Source: an uncultured Prevotellaceae bacterium (GTDB lineage Bacteria > Bacteroidota > Bacteroidia > Bacteroidales > Bacteroidaceae). From it: a stretch of 64,000 nucleotides of DNA. A program made the position numbers and the translations under genes. A model generated the notes under the pieces. It made no database searches and was not told the DNA's origin. It saw only the letters and a list, made by a program, of their open reading frames with translations. Location: NCBI GenBank assembly GCA_900317305.1, contig ONGG01000012.1:1-64000 (forward strand). The letters run 5' to 3'. Within the stretch, counting starts at the first letter, position 1; the number at the start of each line of letters is the position of its first letter. This document shows positions 34,426 to 42,419 of this stretch, piece by piece.

Positions 34426-34884
34426 ATGATCGACTATCTCACACAACACGTTTGGCTCATCTGGATCCTGGTTTCCGTGATTTGCCTGATACTGGAACTG
34501 GGGTCGGGCGACCTCTTCATCCTATGCTTTGCTATAGGTGCACTGGGCGCGTCTTTCACTGCCGCCCTCGGACTGGATCTGATTCCACAGCTCATCGTGC
34601 TGGCCATCTGCTCTCTGCTGAGCATCTATTTCATACGGCCTGTGGCGCTGCGCTACCTGCACCGCAACGATGAGAACCGGGTAAGCAATGCCGATGCCCT
34701 AATGGGCCGCATCGGACATGTGTCGCAGACCATCCCTGCTGGCGACTATGGCAGGGTGGCCATCGATGGCGACGACTGGAAGGCTGTGGCTGCCAATGGC
34801 GAACGCATCGAGAAAGGTGCAAAAGTGAAGGTGGTGGGCCGTGAAAGTATCATCATCACCGTAGAAAAAGTAGAAACCCCATAA
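34426..34884 (+). CDS. NfeD-family membrane protein
   Basis: A 152-residue short-form NfeD. Three transmembrane segments lie in residues about 8-70 (VWLIWILVSVICLILELG, FILCFAIGALGASFTAALG, LIVLAICSLLSIYFI), and a C-terminal OB-fold domain covers about 85-150 (GHVSQTIPAGDYGRVAIDGDDWKAV). NfeD proteins partner SPFH proteins in membrane microdomains. The SPFH gene follows directly (11 bases), the expected pair. The start follows the M48 stop by 9 bases. Confidence 0.9.
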   Translation: MIDYLTQHVWLIWILVSVICLILELGSGDLFILCFAIGALGASFTAALGLDLIPQLIVLAICSLLSIYFIRPVALRYLHRNDENRVSNADALMGRIGHVSQTIPAGDYGRVAIDGDDWKAVAANGERIEKGAKVKVVGRESIIITVEKVETP

Positions 34885-34895
34885 ATTATCACATC

Positions 34896-35846
34896 ATGCC
34901 AACATCAATTATCGTATTGATAGCAATCATCGTGTTGCTCATCATCCTGGCCAAGAAAACGTTGGTCATCATCCCTCAGTCGGAAACGAAAATTATCGAG
35001 CGCCTTGGCAAATACCACGCCACGCTTAAACCTGGTATCAATATCATCATCCCGTTCATCGACAGCGCCAAGAACATCATTACCATGAACAGGGGAAGGT
35101 ATGCTTACTCAAGCGTCATCGACCTCAGGGAGCAAGTCTACGACTTCGACAAGCAGAACGTGATTACGAAAGACAATATCCAGATGCAGATCAACGCACT
35201 GCTCTATTTCCAGATCGTCGACCCGTTCAAGGCGGTCTATGAGATCAACAACCTGCCCAACGCTATCGAGAAACTCACACAGACCACCTTGCGTAATATC
35301 ATCGGCGAGATGGAGCTCGACCAGACGCTCACCTCACGCGACACGGTGAACACCAAACTGCGCGCCGTGCTCGATGATGCCACTAACAAATGGGGTATCA
35401 AGGTGAACCGCGTGGAGCTGCAGGATATCACGCCACCGCAAAGTGTGCTCCAGGCTATGGAGAAACAGATGCAGGCCGAACGAAACAAACGTGCCGTCAT
35501 CCTTACCAGCGAGGGACAGAAACAGTCGCAGATTCTTCAGTCGGAGGGCGACAAGGCTGCCACCATCAACCGCGCCGAGGCCCAGAAGCAACAAGCCATC
35601 CTCGAAGCCGAGGGTCTGGCCCAGGCACGCATCCGCAAGGCCGAGGCTGAGGCCATCGCCATCCAGAAAATCACCGAGGCCGTGGGCGACTCCACCAATC
35701 CCGCCAACTACTTGCTTGCACAGAAGTATATCCAGATGATGGAGGAACTGGCAACCGGACAACAGGCAAAGACCGTGTACTTGCCCTACGAGGCCACCAA
35801 CTTGCTGGGTAGCCTTGGTGGTATCAAGGACCTCTTCAAACAGTAA
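34896..35846 (+). CDS. SPFH/band-7 protein (stomatin/QmcA-like)
   Basis: A 316-residue protein with an N-terminal membrane anchor (about 4-20) and an SPFH domain (about 25-190; PQSETKIIERLGKYHATLKPG, IDLREQVYDF, RVELQDITPPQSV). A long Ala/Glu/Gln-rich coiled coil (about 195-270) and the end LLGSLGGIKDLFKQ follow, as in QmcA and paraslipins. It should form ring-like oligomers in the inner membrane with the neighbouring NfeD protein. The epimerase-like gene starts 8 bases after its stop. Confidence 0.92.
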   Translation: MPTSIIVLIAIIVLLIILAKKTLVIIPQSETKIIERLGKYHATLKPGINIIIPFIDSAKNIITMNRGRYAYSSVIDLREQVYDFDKQNVITKDNIQMQINALLYFQIVDPFKAVYEINNLPNAIEKLTQTTLRNIIGEMELDQTLTSRDTVNTKLRAVLDDATNKWGIKVNRVELQDITPPQSVLQAMEKQMQAERNKRAVILTSEGQKQSQILQSEGDKAATINRAEAQKQQAILEAEGLAQARIRKAEAEAIAIQKITEAVGDSTNPANYLLAQKYIQMMEELATGQQAKTVYLPYEATNLLGSLGGIKDLFKQ

Positions 35847-35854
35847 GACAAAGC

Positions 35855-36952
35855 ATGAATATATGTGTGGTAGCGGGCGCACGCCCGAACTTCATCAAGG
35901 TGGCACCCATACTTCGGGCCATCGACAACGCCAGGGCTCAGGGCAAGGACGTGCAGAGCACATTGGTCTATGCCGGCATCGACAGCGATGCCACTCTCGA
36001 GCCTTCGCTTTTCGATGACTTGCAGATGCGCCGGCCCGACGTGTTCCTGGGGGTTGACTGCCAGAGCCTGAACGAACTGACGGGAAGGGTGATGGCCGAG
36101 TTTGAGAATTACCTGCAAAGTCATCCCACCGATGTGGTGATTGTGGTCGACGACCTGGCCTCTACCATGGCGGCGGCTATCGTCACCAAGAAACAAGGGG
36201 TGATGCTGGCCCACCTCGTGGCGGGCACACGGTCGTTTGACATCAAGATGCCAAAGGAAATCAACCGCCTGGTCATCGACGGATTGTCCGACTTGCTCTT
36301 CACGGCAGGCGAGGGCGCCAGCCAGATTGTCTCGCGTGAAGGGGTTCAGCTCTCACAGGTCTATCAGGTGGGCAATATCCTGATGGATACGCTCAGGGCC
36401 AACTATAACCGTCTGCGCCGCCCCGCTGTGCTGGAACAACTGGCACTGGCCGACCAGCAATACCTGGTGTTTACCCTCAACCGTAAGGCACTCATCGCAC
36501 AGGCTGAGAACTTGCGGGGCATGCTCAAAGCCATGCTCACTGCCGCCGCCGGCACACCTATAGTGGCTCCGCTGCGCGGATTGGCCCGCGAGGCGGTCTT
36601 GCGACAGTTGGCCACAATCAATGCACCGCTCGACACCTTCCACCTCATCGACCCATTGCCTTATCTGGAGTTTGGCTATCTCACGGCTCATGCAAAGGGC
36701 ATCATTACCGACTCGGGCAACGTGGCCGAGGAGGCTACCTTCAATGGGGTGCCTTGTGCCACACTCAACAGTTATACCGAGCATATCGAGACCGTGCGCA
36801 CGGGCACCAACGTGCTCGTGGGCGAGGATGCCGGCCGACTGGGCGAGGCCGTGGCCGATATGGTGGCTGGAAAATGGAAGAAAGGAAATATCCCCGATAG
36901 GTGGGACGGCCGCTCGGCAGAGCGCATCGTGCAAATCCTTTTAGGGCTGTAA
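35855..36952 (+). CDS. UDP-GlcNAc 2-epimerase-like protein with altered active site
   Basis: A 365-residue GT-B-fold protein clearly related to WecB/MnaA epimerases: GARPNFIKVAP at the start, VVDDLAST, KEINRLVIDGLSDLLF, VGNILMDTL, TDSGNVAEEA and NGVPCATLN. Key catalytic positions differ. The HVEAG motif is HLVAG (Glu to Val), PEExNR is PKEINR (first Glu to Lys), and the HRREN region is LNRKA (His to Asn). In E. coli WecB these are Glu117, Glu131 and His213. It may therefore bind a UDP-sugar without normal epimerisation. It is the last gene of the SPFH cluster, 8 bases behind it. The family is sure, the activity is doubtful. Confidence 0.8.
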   Translation: MNICVVAGARPNFIKVAPILRAIDNARAQGKDVQSTLVYAGIDSDATLEPSLFDDLQMRRPDVFLGVDCQSLNELTGRVMAEFENYLQSHPTDVVIVVDDLASTMAAAIVTKKQGVMLAHLVAGTRSFDIKMPKEINRLVIDGLSDLLFTAGEGASQIVSREGVQLSQVYQVGNILMDTLRANYNRLRRPAVLEQLALADQQYLVFTLNRKALIAQAENLRGMLKAMLTAAAGTPIVAPLRGLAREAVLRQLATINAPLDTFHLIDPLPYLEFGYLTAHAKGIITDSGNVAEEATFNGVPCATLNSYTEHIETVRTGTNVLVGEDAGRLGEAVADMVAGKWKKGNIPDRWDGRSAERIVQILLGL

Positions 36953-36993
36953 AGCAAGTCGCTTTTCCGGCTCTTGGCAATGTGCCCTCTCCC

Positions 36994-37045
36994 GGACTTT
37001 TGACTTTGTGACCTCCCCTGGACTTTTGACTTTGTGACCTCCCCC
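36994..37045. repeat. 26-base tandem duplication
   Basis: GGACTTTTGACTTTGTGACC plus six further bases, at 36994 and again at 37020, nearly identical. The second copy runs into the large inverted repeat. Confidence 0.8.
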
Positions 37046-37121
37046 AGCCCCTCCTGTAGGAGGGGGGATTGATTAGCGATACTATCTTTCCCCCCTCCTA
37101 CAGGAGGGGCCGGGGGAGGTC
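37036..37121. repeat. GC-rich inverted repeat with 32-base arms
   Basis: Arms 37036-37067 and 37090-37121 are complementary except for one A-C mismatch. Each arm carries an inner palindrome CCTCCTGTAGGAGG (left) or CCTCCTACAGGAGG (right). The 22-base loop is AT-rich. I recall similar dispersed sequences in Bacteroidetes genomes. There is no transposase. It lies between convergent genes and could also stop transcription. Confidence 0.85.
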
Positions 37122-37187
37122 ATAATCGTATCGGATAATACCAAGAGGGCCAACTAACAGGTCATAAAAAGTAAGGAGAGAGCAAAA

Positions 37188-37943
37188 TCACTCTCCATTA
37201 CCCCTATATGGGGGCTGGCTTTTTGTCCAAAGGTCGCGGTAAGGACGCTGGCCTCGCTCCACCGACATCTGGATGCTGAACGAAGGGTTGAAATTGTATT
37301 TCACAGCAGCACCAATCTTGTCGCCCACGGCTCCCATGTCGTAAAGGTAAAAAGGCATGTTGCGACTGCTCACCAACGACTTCTGTGCGTAGAGATAAGC
37401 CTCCCAGTGTTCATCGAACTGATAGCCGAGAACGGCAGTGAGACCGGCGTCGTGCACCGTGTTGTGATTCCAATACACATTGTCGAGATAGCCGCCTACG
37501 GCCAGCGAGAGACGCTTGGTCAGGGGAACGGCGTAAAGAGCGGATATCGACTGAGCGAAACCGGCTCCGCCATGGGCGTGCTTGCCAAACTGGGCAAACA
37601 CCGAGGCGCCAATGCTCACGTTCAGTCCTTGGTGCAGTGAACTCGCCGTCCAACCCTGTAGGCCGAAAGGCATATAGCCAAACGACATCACCCTGCCGCT
37701 GGCATCCATATAGGGCAGATGAAGGGGCAGACTGTCGACTTGTGTGGGGGTGTAGCCTAACCGATTGTCGGGCTGGGCTGAGGCCAGAGGGTCGGCAAAG
37801 ACCGAGGTGGGCGAGGTATAGCCGCTCGTAGGCTCGATATCGTTGATGTCGAGCGGGGTGGCCTGGCGGTGTACGGGCTCTTGGGCCATGGCGCCAAAAC
37901 ACCAGAGCAGGGCTGATATGTAGAGGAGTTTCCTTGTCGTCAT
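37188..37943 (-). CDS. exported protein, probable small outer-membrane beta-barrel, unknown role
   Basis: A 251-residue protein with a signal peptide (1-20, ending FGAMA). After a Pro/Ser-rich stretch (about 22-75), alternating amphipathic strands rich in Gly and Tyr appear (GLQGWTASSLHQGLNVSIGASV, with core GLNVSIGASVFAQ; LSLAVGGYLDNVYW; AYLYAQKSLV; IGAAVKYNFNPSFSIQMSVE). This suggests an 8- to 10-strand barrel. I do not recognise a named family. The -7 box ends 4 bases before the ATG, so a leaderless mRNA is likely. It stands alone. Confidence 0.78.
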   Translation of the reverse strand: MTTRKLLYISALLWCFGAMAQEPVHRQATPLDINDIEPTSGYTSPTSVFADPLASAQPDNRLGYTPTQVDSLPLHLPYMDASGRVMSFGYMPFGLQGWTASSLHQGLNVSIGASVFAQFGKHAHGGAGFAQSISALYAVPLTKRLSLAVGGYLDNVYWNHNTVHDAGLTAVLGYQFDEHWEAYLYAQKSLVSSRNMPFYLYDMGAVGDKIGAAVKYNFNPSFSIQMSVERGQRPYRDLWTKSQPPYRGNGE

Positions 37944-37947
37944 GCTG

Positions 37948-37978
37948 CAAAATTAAGTCTTACAAGCCCAACGGCAAA
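37948..37978 (-). promoter_or_regulatory. promoter directly against the start codon
   Basis: On the minus strand TTTG (37975-37978), 19 bases, TAATTTTG (37948-37955), then CAGC and the ATG. The match to the consensus is exact, and the expected transcription start falls at or next to the ATG. Confidence 0.8.
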
Positions 37979-38018
37979 ATAATTAAAACTTTTTTGTGCT
38001 TCGTTAACGCATGCCAAC

Positions 38019-39287
38019 TTATTGCAGCACGGAGACCAGGCCGAAGATGCCAAGGCCGGTGAGGCTGGCCACACCACCATACATCAGTATCGAACTGAGC
38101 AGGTTGCGCTTCTTGTGCGAAAGTTGGTCGGAGAAGTGGTAGATGGTGTGCGAACGGTAGGTCTCGCCGGGATTGAGTGTGGTAGAAGGAAAGTCGGGCT
38201 GGTTCGGACTGTCGGAGAAGTGCATCGTCTCCAGACAGATGGCGGAGCGCCTGGGGTAGGCAATGCCATTCTTGCCCACCAGAGTGCCGTTCAGACCATT
38301 GGCAGTGTAAACCTGCAGCGAGGGCTCGGTGGTGAACACCGTCAGGCGGCGACCACTCTTGGCATCGTAGACTACGGCTGCCGGACGGGTGATGTCGCCG
38401 GCATGGCGCAGGGCGAAGCCATGGTCATAGCCTTTCGTGATGGCCATCTGCTCGTCGTAGATGTCGATGTCGCTGCCGATGGCCTTGGCGGAGGTGAAGT
38501 CGAACGGCGTGTTCTTCACTTTCATAAACCGTCCGTCCACATTCTTGTCCTTGTCGTAGGTGGCGATGTACTTGCTGTCTACATAGAGCGTATGGGTAAG
38601 AACGGTCGACGAGGGGTCGCCCGAGATGTTGAAGAAAGAGTGGTTGGTTAGGTTCACCACGGTCGACTTGTCGGTGGTGGCCTCATAGGCCACATCGAGG
38701 GCATGATCATAGGTAAGGGTGTAGGTCACCTTCACCGTGAGGGTGCCGGGAAAACCATTCTCGCCATCGGGAGAGACATATTTCAGGCACAACGAACTGT
38801 CGTTACGGGTTACCACGTCCCACACGCGGTCGGAAAATCCGGGACGTCCGCCATGCGAGATATTGCCTCCTCCAGTTTGTTGCAACACATAGGGCACACC
38901 GTTGAGAGCAAAGCGCGCACCTTTGATACGGCCCACATAACGGCCCACCACGCTGCCGAAGTTCTGCTTCTTGTTCACATAGTCATTGATGTTGTCGAAG
39001 CCCAGCACCACGTCGCCCAGATGGCCTTCCTGGTCGGGCACCATCATCGACACCACGCGGGCACCATAGTTGGTGATGCATGCTTCCAAGCCGTTGTTGG
39101 TCAGGGTGTAAAGGGCCGTCTGCTTGCCATCGATGGTGGCGACAAAGCGGTCGGGACGCAATCCCGATAGCGTGGACGAGCCTTGTGCTGCTTGGTCTGA
39201 CGAGTTCGTGCCCAAGTCATCACCCCCGGCGCCCATGATGGTGAGGGGAAGTAGCAATAAAACGGCTGTTATCAGGTGCTTTGTCAT
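38019..39287 (-). CDS. galM: exported aldose 1-epimerase (galactose mutarotase) with C-terminal membrane segment
   Basis: A 422-residue mutarotase that interconverts alpha and beta anomers of galactose, glucose or arabinose. Residues 1-20 are a signal peptide. Family motifs: SHGGRPGFSDRVW (catalytic His), DHGFALR (His), and the acidic LETMHFSDSPNQPDFPS. The enzyme proper ends near 385 (YRSHTIYHFS). It is followed by a basic stretch and a hydrophobic segment (about 397-420, ILMYGGVASLTGLGIFGLVS) that cytosolic or ordinary periplasmic GalM proteins lack. It is probably anchored in the inner membrane facing the periplasm, preparing sugars for import. Alone between two exported-protein genes. Confidence 0.9.
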   Translation of the reverse strand: MTKHLITAVLLLLPLTIMGAGGDDLGTNSSDQAAQGSSTLSGLRPDRFVATIDGKQTALYTLTNNGLEACITNYGARVVSMMVPDQEGHLGDVVLGFDNINDYVNKKQNFGSVVGRYVGRIKGARFALNGVPYVLQQTGGGNISHGGRPGFSDRVWDVVTRNDSSLCLKYVSPDGENGFPGTLTVKVTYTLTYDHALDVAYEATTDKSTVVNLTNHSFFNISGDPSSTVLTHTLYVDSKYIATYDKDKNVDGRFMKVKNTPFDFTSAKAIGSDIDIYDEQMAITKGYDHGFALRHAGDITRPAAVVYDAKSGRRLTVFTTEPSLQVYTANGLNGTLVGKNGIAYPRRSAICLETMHFSDSPNQPDFPSTTLNPGETYRSHTIYHFSDQLSHKKRNLLSSILMYGGVASLTGLGIFGLVSVLQ

Positions 39288-39666
39288 GTCGTTCAGGTCT
39301 TAGTTGTGCTTGTTGTTGATGCGCTTAGCAAAGCAGAACCATGCGGTTCCGCATTCAAAATCCATTTTAACGTTGTAAAATTATAAATTTTATGCTTATT
39401 ATCATTGATGATTTGCTTTTTTTAACATTTCAACAATGCTTGGGAGGCGTTTCTTACGATGACTATTCTGCCTGTTCGGAAGAAAGTGACGTTGGAAGTC
39501 ATAAAAAACTGTAATCATTACTAAAATATTCCATTTTTATCGGGTCAGATTTTGCTTTTCGCCTCCTTAATGGTAATTTTGTCACAATAAATTCTTGCGG
39601 CATGGCCAACATGCCCCTGATGAATGGATAACAATTTCAGAATTCAAAACTTAAGGAAAGGAACTT
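39288..39666. other. AT-rich intergenic region between divergent genes
   Basis: The only clear signal is the promoter at 39551-39581 for the gene at 39667. Upstream it is AT-rich with no reading frame or strong hairpin; no convincing minus-strand promoter for galM is seen. Confidence 0.6.
39551..39581 (+). promoter_or_regulatory. promoter of the 193-residue secreted protein gene
   Basis: TTTG (39551-39554), 19 bases, TAATTTTG (39574-39581): an exact consensus match, about 86 bases before the ATG. Confidence 0.85.
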
Positions 39667-40248
39667 ATGATGAGAAAAATGATGATTCTGATGCTGGCAC
39701 TGACGATGTGCGGCATCTCGGCCAATGCCCAGATGACAAAGAAAGACACGGGCAACGGTCCGTTTAAGGAGCGCGTCTCCAAACTTTGGGACAAGACGAA
39801 GAAAACAGCCACCGATGTGGCTACGGCCATCGGAGACGAAATCTCCAACAGCACTAGTGGGCTGAGGCGCATAGAGGGCAAGTACTATATGAATGTCTAC
39901 GACGTGAACCTCTATAAAGGCGATGACTGCGCCACTTTGCTTGACTTGTGCCGGAAACAATTTACGGCCAAATACCCCACCGTGCCTATCGCATCGTGCG
40001 TCATCCCGCAGACCGACTGGGAAACAACGACAGTGGAGAATGCCGGACAGGTGACGGGATATGTGCAAACCCTCTTCTGCTATATCATCGGCAAGGATGG
40101 CAACGAGGGATTCATCAACGCCAAGTTCGTCTTTGAGCGCAAGAAAGACGTGGGGAAACAGTTGGTGAACAACAACATGAAATGGCCCTTGTGGACACGC
40201 ACCGACGTGATGACCAACCACGTCTACGACCGGCTCACAAGCAAGTGA
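39667..40248 (+). CDS. secreted protein of unknown function
   Basis: A 193-residue protein. The start ATG ATG at 39667/39670 opens a signal peptide ending SANA near residue 21. A charged amphipathic helix follows (ERVSKLWDKTKKTATDVATA, about 35-54). The rest is a compact alpha/beta domain with three Cys (CATLLDLCRKQF, ASCVIP) and no familiar motif. It has its own consensus promoter. A structured region follows the stop (40254-40304). I do not recognise a family and propose no function. Confidence 0.7.
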   Translation: MMRKMMILMLALTMCGISANAQMTKKDTGNGPFKERVSKLWDKTKKTATDVATAIGDEISNSTSGLRRIEGKYYMNVYDVNLYKGDDCATLLDLCRKQFTAKYPTVPIASCVIPQTDWETTTVENAGQVTGYVQTLFCYIIGKDGNEGFINAKFVFERKKDVGKQLVNNNMKWPLWTRTDVMTNHVYDRLTSK

Positions 40249-40253
40249 TGCCG

Positions 40254-40344
40254 ACACACTCTCTCCGCCCTCCCCGCTAGGTGGAGAGCCGATGCAGAGT
40301 GTGTGACATTTTGACACGATAACCTTGGCCCTGGAAACAGGGCC
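40254..40344 (+). terminator. two hairpins between the secreted protein and TPR genes
   Basis: ACACACTCT (40254-40262) pairs with AGAGTGTGT (40296-40304) around a GC-rich inner stem, then ACATTTT follows. A second hairpin, GGCCCTG-GAAA-CAGGGCC (40327-40344), lies 20 bases before the TPR start. The first is a likely terminator; the second may be terminator or leader structure. Confidence 0.6.
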
Positions 40345-40363
40345 TTCAATTATTTCTACAAAA

Positions 40364-41179
40364 ATGGGATTTCTTAAATCATTGTTCGGCGGCAGCGACG
40401 AGAGCCCCGAAGAGAAGAAAAAAAGGGAGGCGGAGCGCGACTTCGACGTGCTGCGCACCGATGGCGTGCGTGCCCTGCGGATGGGTCAGGCCGAGTATGC
40501 GGTGAAATGTTTCGAGAGCGCGCTCGCGCTGAAAGACGACCTTGAGACGCGCGACTACCTCTCGCAGGCGCTCATCAGGGCCGACCGCCTTGGTGAAGCG
40601 CTCGAGCAGTTGCGCATGCTCCACGAGGCCCAGCCCGAAAACGTGCATATCCTCTCGCTCATGGCCCGCGTGGCGTTCATGATGGAGGACTATGGACTGA
40701 TGTCGGAACTTTGCGAAAAGGCGATGCTCCTCGACAAAGACAATGCCGAGATCGTGTCCCTCTATGGTCGCGCCGCTCTTGGCCAACACGACAAAGTGAA
40801 TGCTGTGGCAATGTTCACCAAGGCCATCCTGCTCGATGAGAACCTCGCCGATGCTTACCTCAAACGGGGTGAGGTGCTGCTCGAGATGGGCGACGTGGAG
40901 GGCGCTGCCGAGGATGCCGACTGGCTCATGGAGCGGGTAGAGGGCGTCGACGATGTGCTACTGCTCAAGGCAGGTGTCCTTCAGGCACAGAACAATGATG
41001 TCGCTGCCATCGACGTGCTATCAAAAGCCATCGATGGAAATCCTTTCCTCACCGATGCTTACCGACAGAGAGGTGCTGCCCGTTTGAGACTGGGCGACAA
41101 GGATGGGGCTGCCGAAGACGCTCAGAAGGTGCTCGAACTCAATCCCGAGGAGATGTCCCATCTCAGTGGGAAATTTTAG
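40364..41179 (+). CDS. cytoplasmic TPR protein
   Basis: A 271-residue protein made of tetratricopeptide repeats after a short polar head (MGFLKSLFGGSDESPEEKKK). The ATG at 40364 is preferred over an in-frame ATG at 40325, which would translate through the leader hairpin. About seven TPR units run from residue 30 to the end (ALRMGQAEYAVKCFESALAL, ADAYLKRGEVLLEMGDVEGA). There is no signal peptide. The head resembles that of Bacteroidetes proteins annotated simply as TPR proteins. The partner is unknown. Confidence 0.82.
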   Translation: MGFLKSLFGGSDESPEEKKKREAERDFDVLRTDGVRALRMGQAEYAVKCFESALALKDDLETRDYLSQALIRADRLGEALEQLRMLHEAQPENVHILSLMARVAFMMEDYGLMSELCEKAMLLDKDNAEIVSLYGRAALGQHDKVNAVAMFTKAILLDENLADAYLKRGEVLLEMGDVEGAAEDADWLMERVEGVDDVLLLKAGVLQAQNNDVAAIDVLSKAIDGNPFLTDAYRQRGAARLRLGDKDGAAEDAQKVLELNPEEMSHLSGKF

Positions 41180-41240
41180 GCTTGATGAGTGAGGGCTTTT
41201 TTTATAGCCGGGCTCCTGAAGATTGCTGCTTTTACAAATA

Positions 41241-42128
41241 ATGAGGCATATAGGATACCATCTGTTGGCCATCACCACCATAGCGATATGGGGCGTGACG
41301 TTTGTCAACACGAAAGTGCTGCTGCAACATGGCTTGCAGCCCATGGAGATATTCCTGCTCCGTTTCATCGTGGCCTATCTCTGCATCTGGACCATCTCTC
41401 CACGAAAGGTTCTTTCCCTGTCGTGGAGAGATGAGGGCACTTTTTTTATCCTTGGCCTTCTGGGCGGTACGGTGTATTTCGTGGCGGAGAATACAGCCAT
41501 CGGACTGTCATACGTCAACAACGTGGCATTCATTGTTTGCACAGCACCTCTTCTTACCATGCTCCTTGCCATCCTTTTTGTGAAGGGAATGAAGGCAACG
41601 GTCTTGCTGGTGCTGGGGTCGGCCATGGCATTGGCAGGAGTGGGCATGGTCATTTATAATGGTCATTTCGTACTTCAACTGAATCCCTTGGGCGACGCTT
41701 TGGCCTTGGCCGCTGCTTTGAGTTGGGCGTTCTATAGTCTGGTAATCAAGAAAGTCTCCTCCCGTTACAGTGCCGCTTTCATCACTCGTAAGGTGTTTTT
41801 TTATGGCATCGTCACCGTTCTCCCACTGTTTCTTTTCAAACCTTGGCAATTCCCTCTCAGAGGCCTTCTGCAGCCAACGGTATTTTTCAACTTGTTGTTC
41901 CTTTCTTTGGTGGCCTCCTTCCTTTGTTTCCTATGGTGGAGTGTTGCCGTCAAGAAGTTGGGCGCCATCTCCACCAGCAACTACATTTATCTGAATCCTG
42001 TCACCACGGTGCTGGCCAGTGCGTTGTTTCTGGATGAACCAATGACCTTTATGGCTTATGCGGGCAGTGCACTCATCCTCTTAGGAGTGTTTGTAGCCAA
42101 TCACCAAACTCCAGATCCTGACCAATAA
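41241..42128 (+). CDS. EamA-family (drug/metabolite) transporter
   Basis: A 295-residue inner-membrane protein with ten hydrophobic segments in two EamA repeats (about 5-135 and 145-285). The ATG at 41241 is chosen over an upstream TTG at 41223. Repeat signatures: AIWGVTFVNTKVLL at the start, ENTAIGLSYVNNVAFI in the first half and LGAISTSNYIYLNPVTTVLAS in the second. Members export amino acids, nucleosides or other metabolites; the substrate cannot be read here. The stop is followed directly by the hairpin-promoter repeats. Confidence 0.9.
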   Translation: MRHIGYHLLAITTIAIWGVTFVNTKVLLQHGLQPMEIFLLRFIVAYLCIWTISPRKVLSLSWRDEGTFFILGLLGGTVYFVAENTAIGLSYVNNVAFIVCTAPLLTMLLAILFVKGMKATVLLVLGSAMALAGVGMVIYNGHFVLQLNPLGDALALAAALSWAFYSLVIKKVSSRYSAAFITRKVFFYGIVTVLPLFLFKPWQFPLRGLLQPTVFFNLLFLSLVASFLCFLWWSVAVKKLGAISTSNYIYLNPVTTVLASALFLDEPMTFMAYAGSALILLGVFVANHQTPDPDQ

Positions 42129-42150
42129 TCCGCTTCGAACCACTTCGTGG

Positions 42151-42403
42151 CGAAGATAGGCTGCGCCTCGGCAGTGCAAAGCAAAAAACTTCGTATTTTG
42201 CTTTGCATTGCGCTCGGCTTTCACTATCTTTGCCGCTATCGCGGCGAAGATACTCCCGCTCGAAAGTGCAAAAAAAATTTTGCACTTTCCTCGCTTAATC
42301 GTATTCTTTGCGACTTGGTCGCGAAGACAGGCTGTGCCTCGGCAGTGCAAAGCAAAAAACTTCGTATTTTGCTTTGCATTGCGCTCGGCTTTCACTATCT
42401 TTG
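42151..42403 (+). repeat. array of hairpin-promoter elements upstream of the 42420 gene
   Basis: Two 82-base units, 42151-42232 and 42322-42403, differ at only about two positions. Each holds the inverted repeat GCAAAGCAAAA...TTTTGCTTTGC and ends TTTG-N19-TATCTTTG, an exact promoter. Between them is a diverged relative with a perfect 12-base inverted repeat (GAAAGTGCAAAA, 42262-42289) and a degraded -7 box. The family recurs at 10548-10794 and 52821-52912. Confidence 0.88.
42373..42403 (+). promoter_or_regulatory. promoter of the 42420 gene, supplied by a repeat unit
   Basis: TTTG (42373-42376), 19 bases, TATCTTTG (42396-42403); the ATG follows 16 bases later. An identical promoter in the first unit (42202-42232) points the same way. 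Confidence 0.88.
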
Positions 42404-42419
42404 CAGAAAATTTTTGAAT

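Noticed and set aside
37036-37121. Insertion sequence end.
   Set aside because: No transposase or target duplication is visible; it is a solitary inverted repeat.
42147-42419. Extension of the 42420 gene, and a minus-strand frame over 42081-42710.
   Set aside because: Both run through the hairpin-promoter repeats; the signal peptide starts at 42420.
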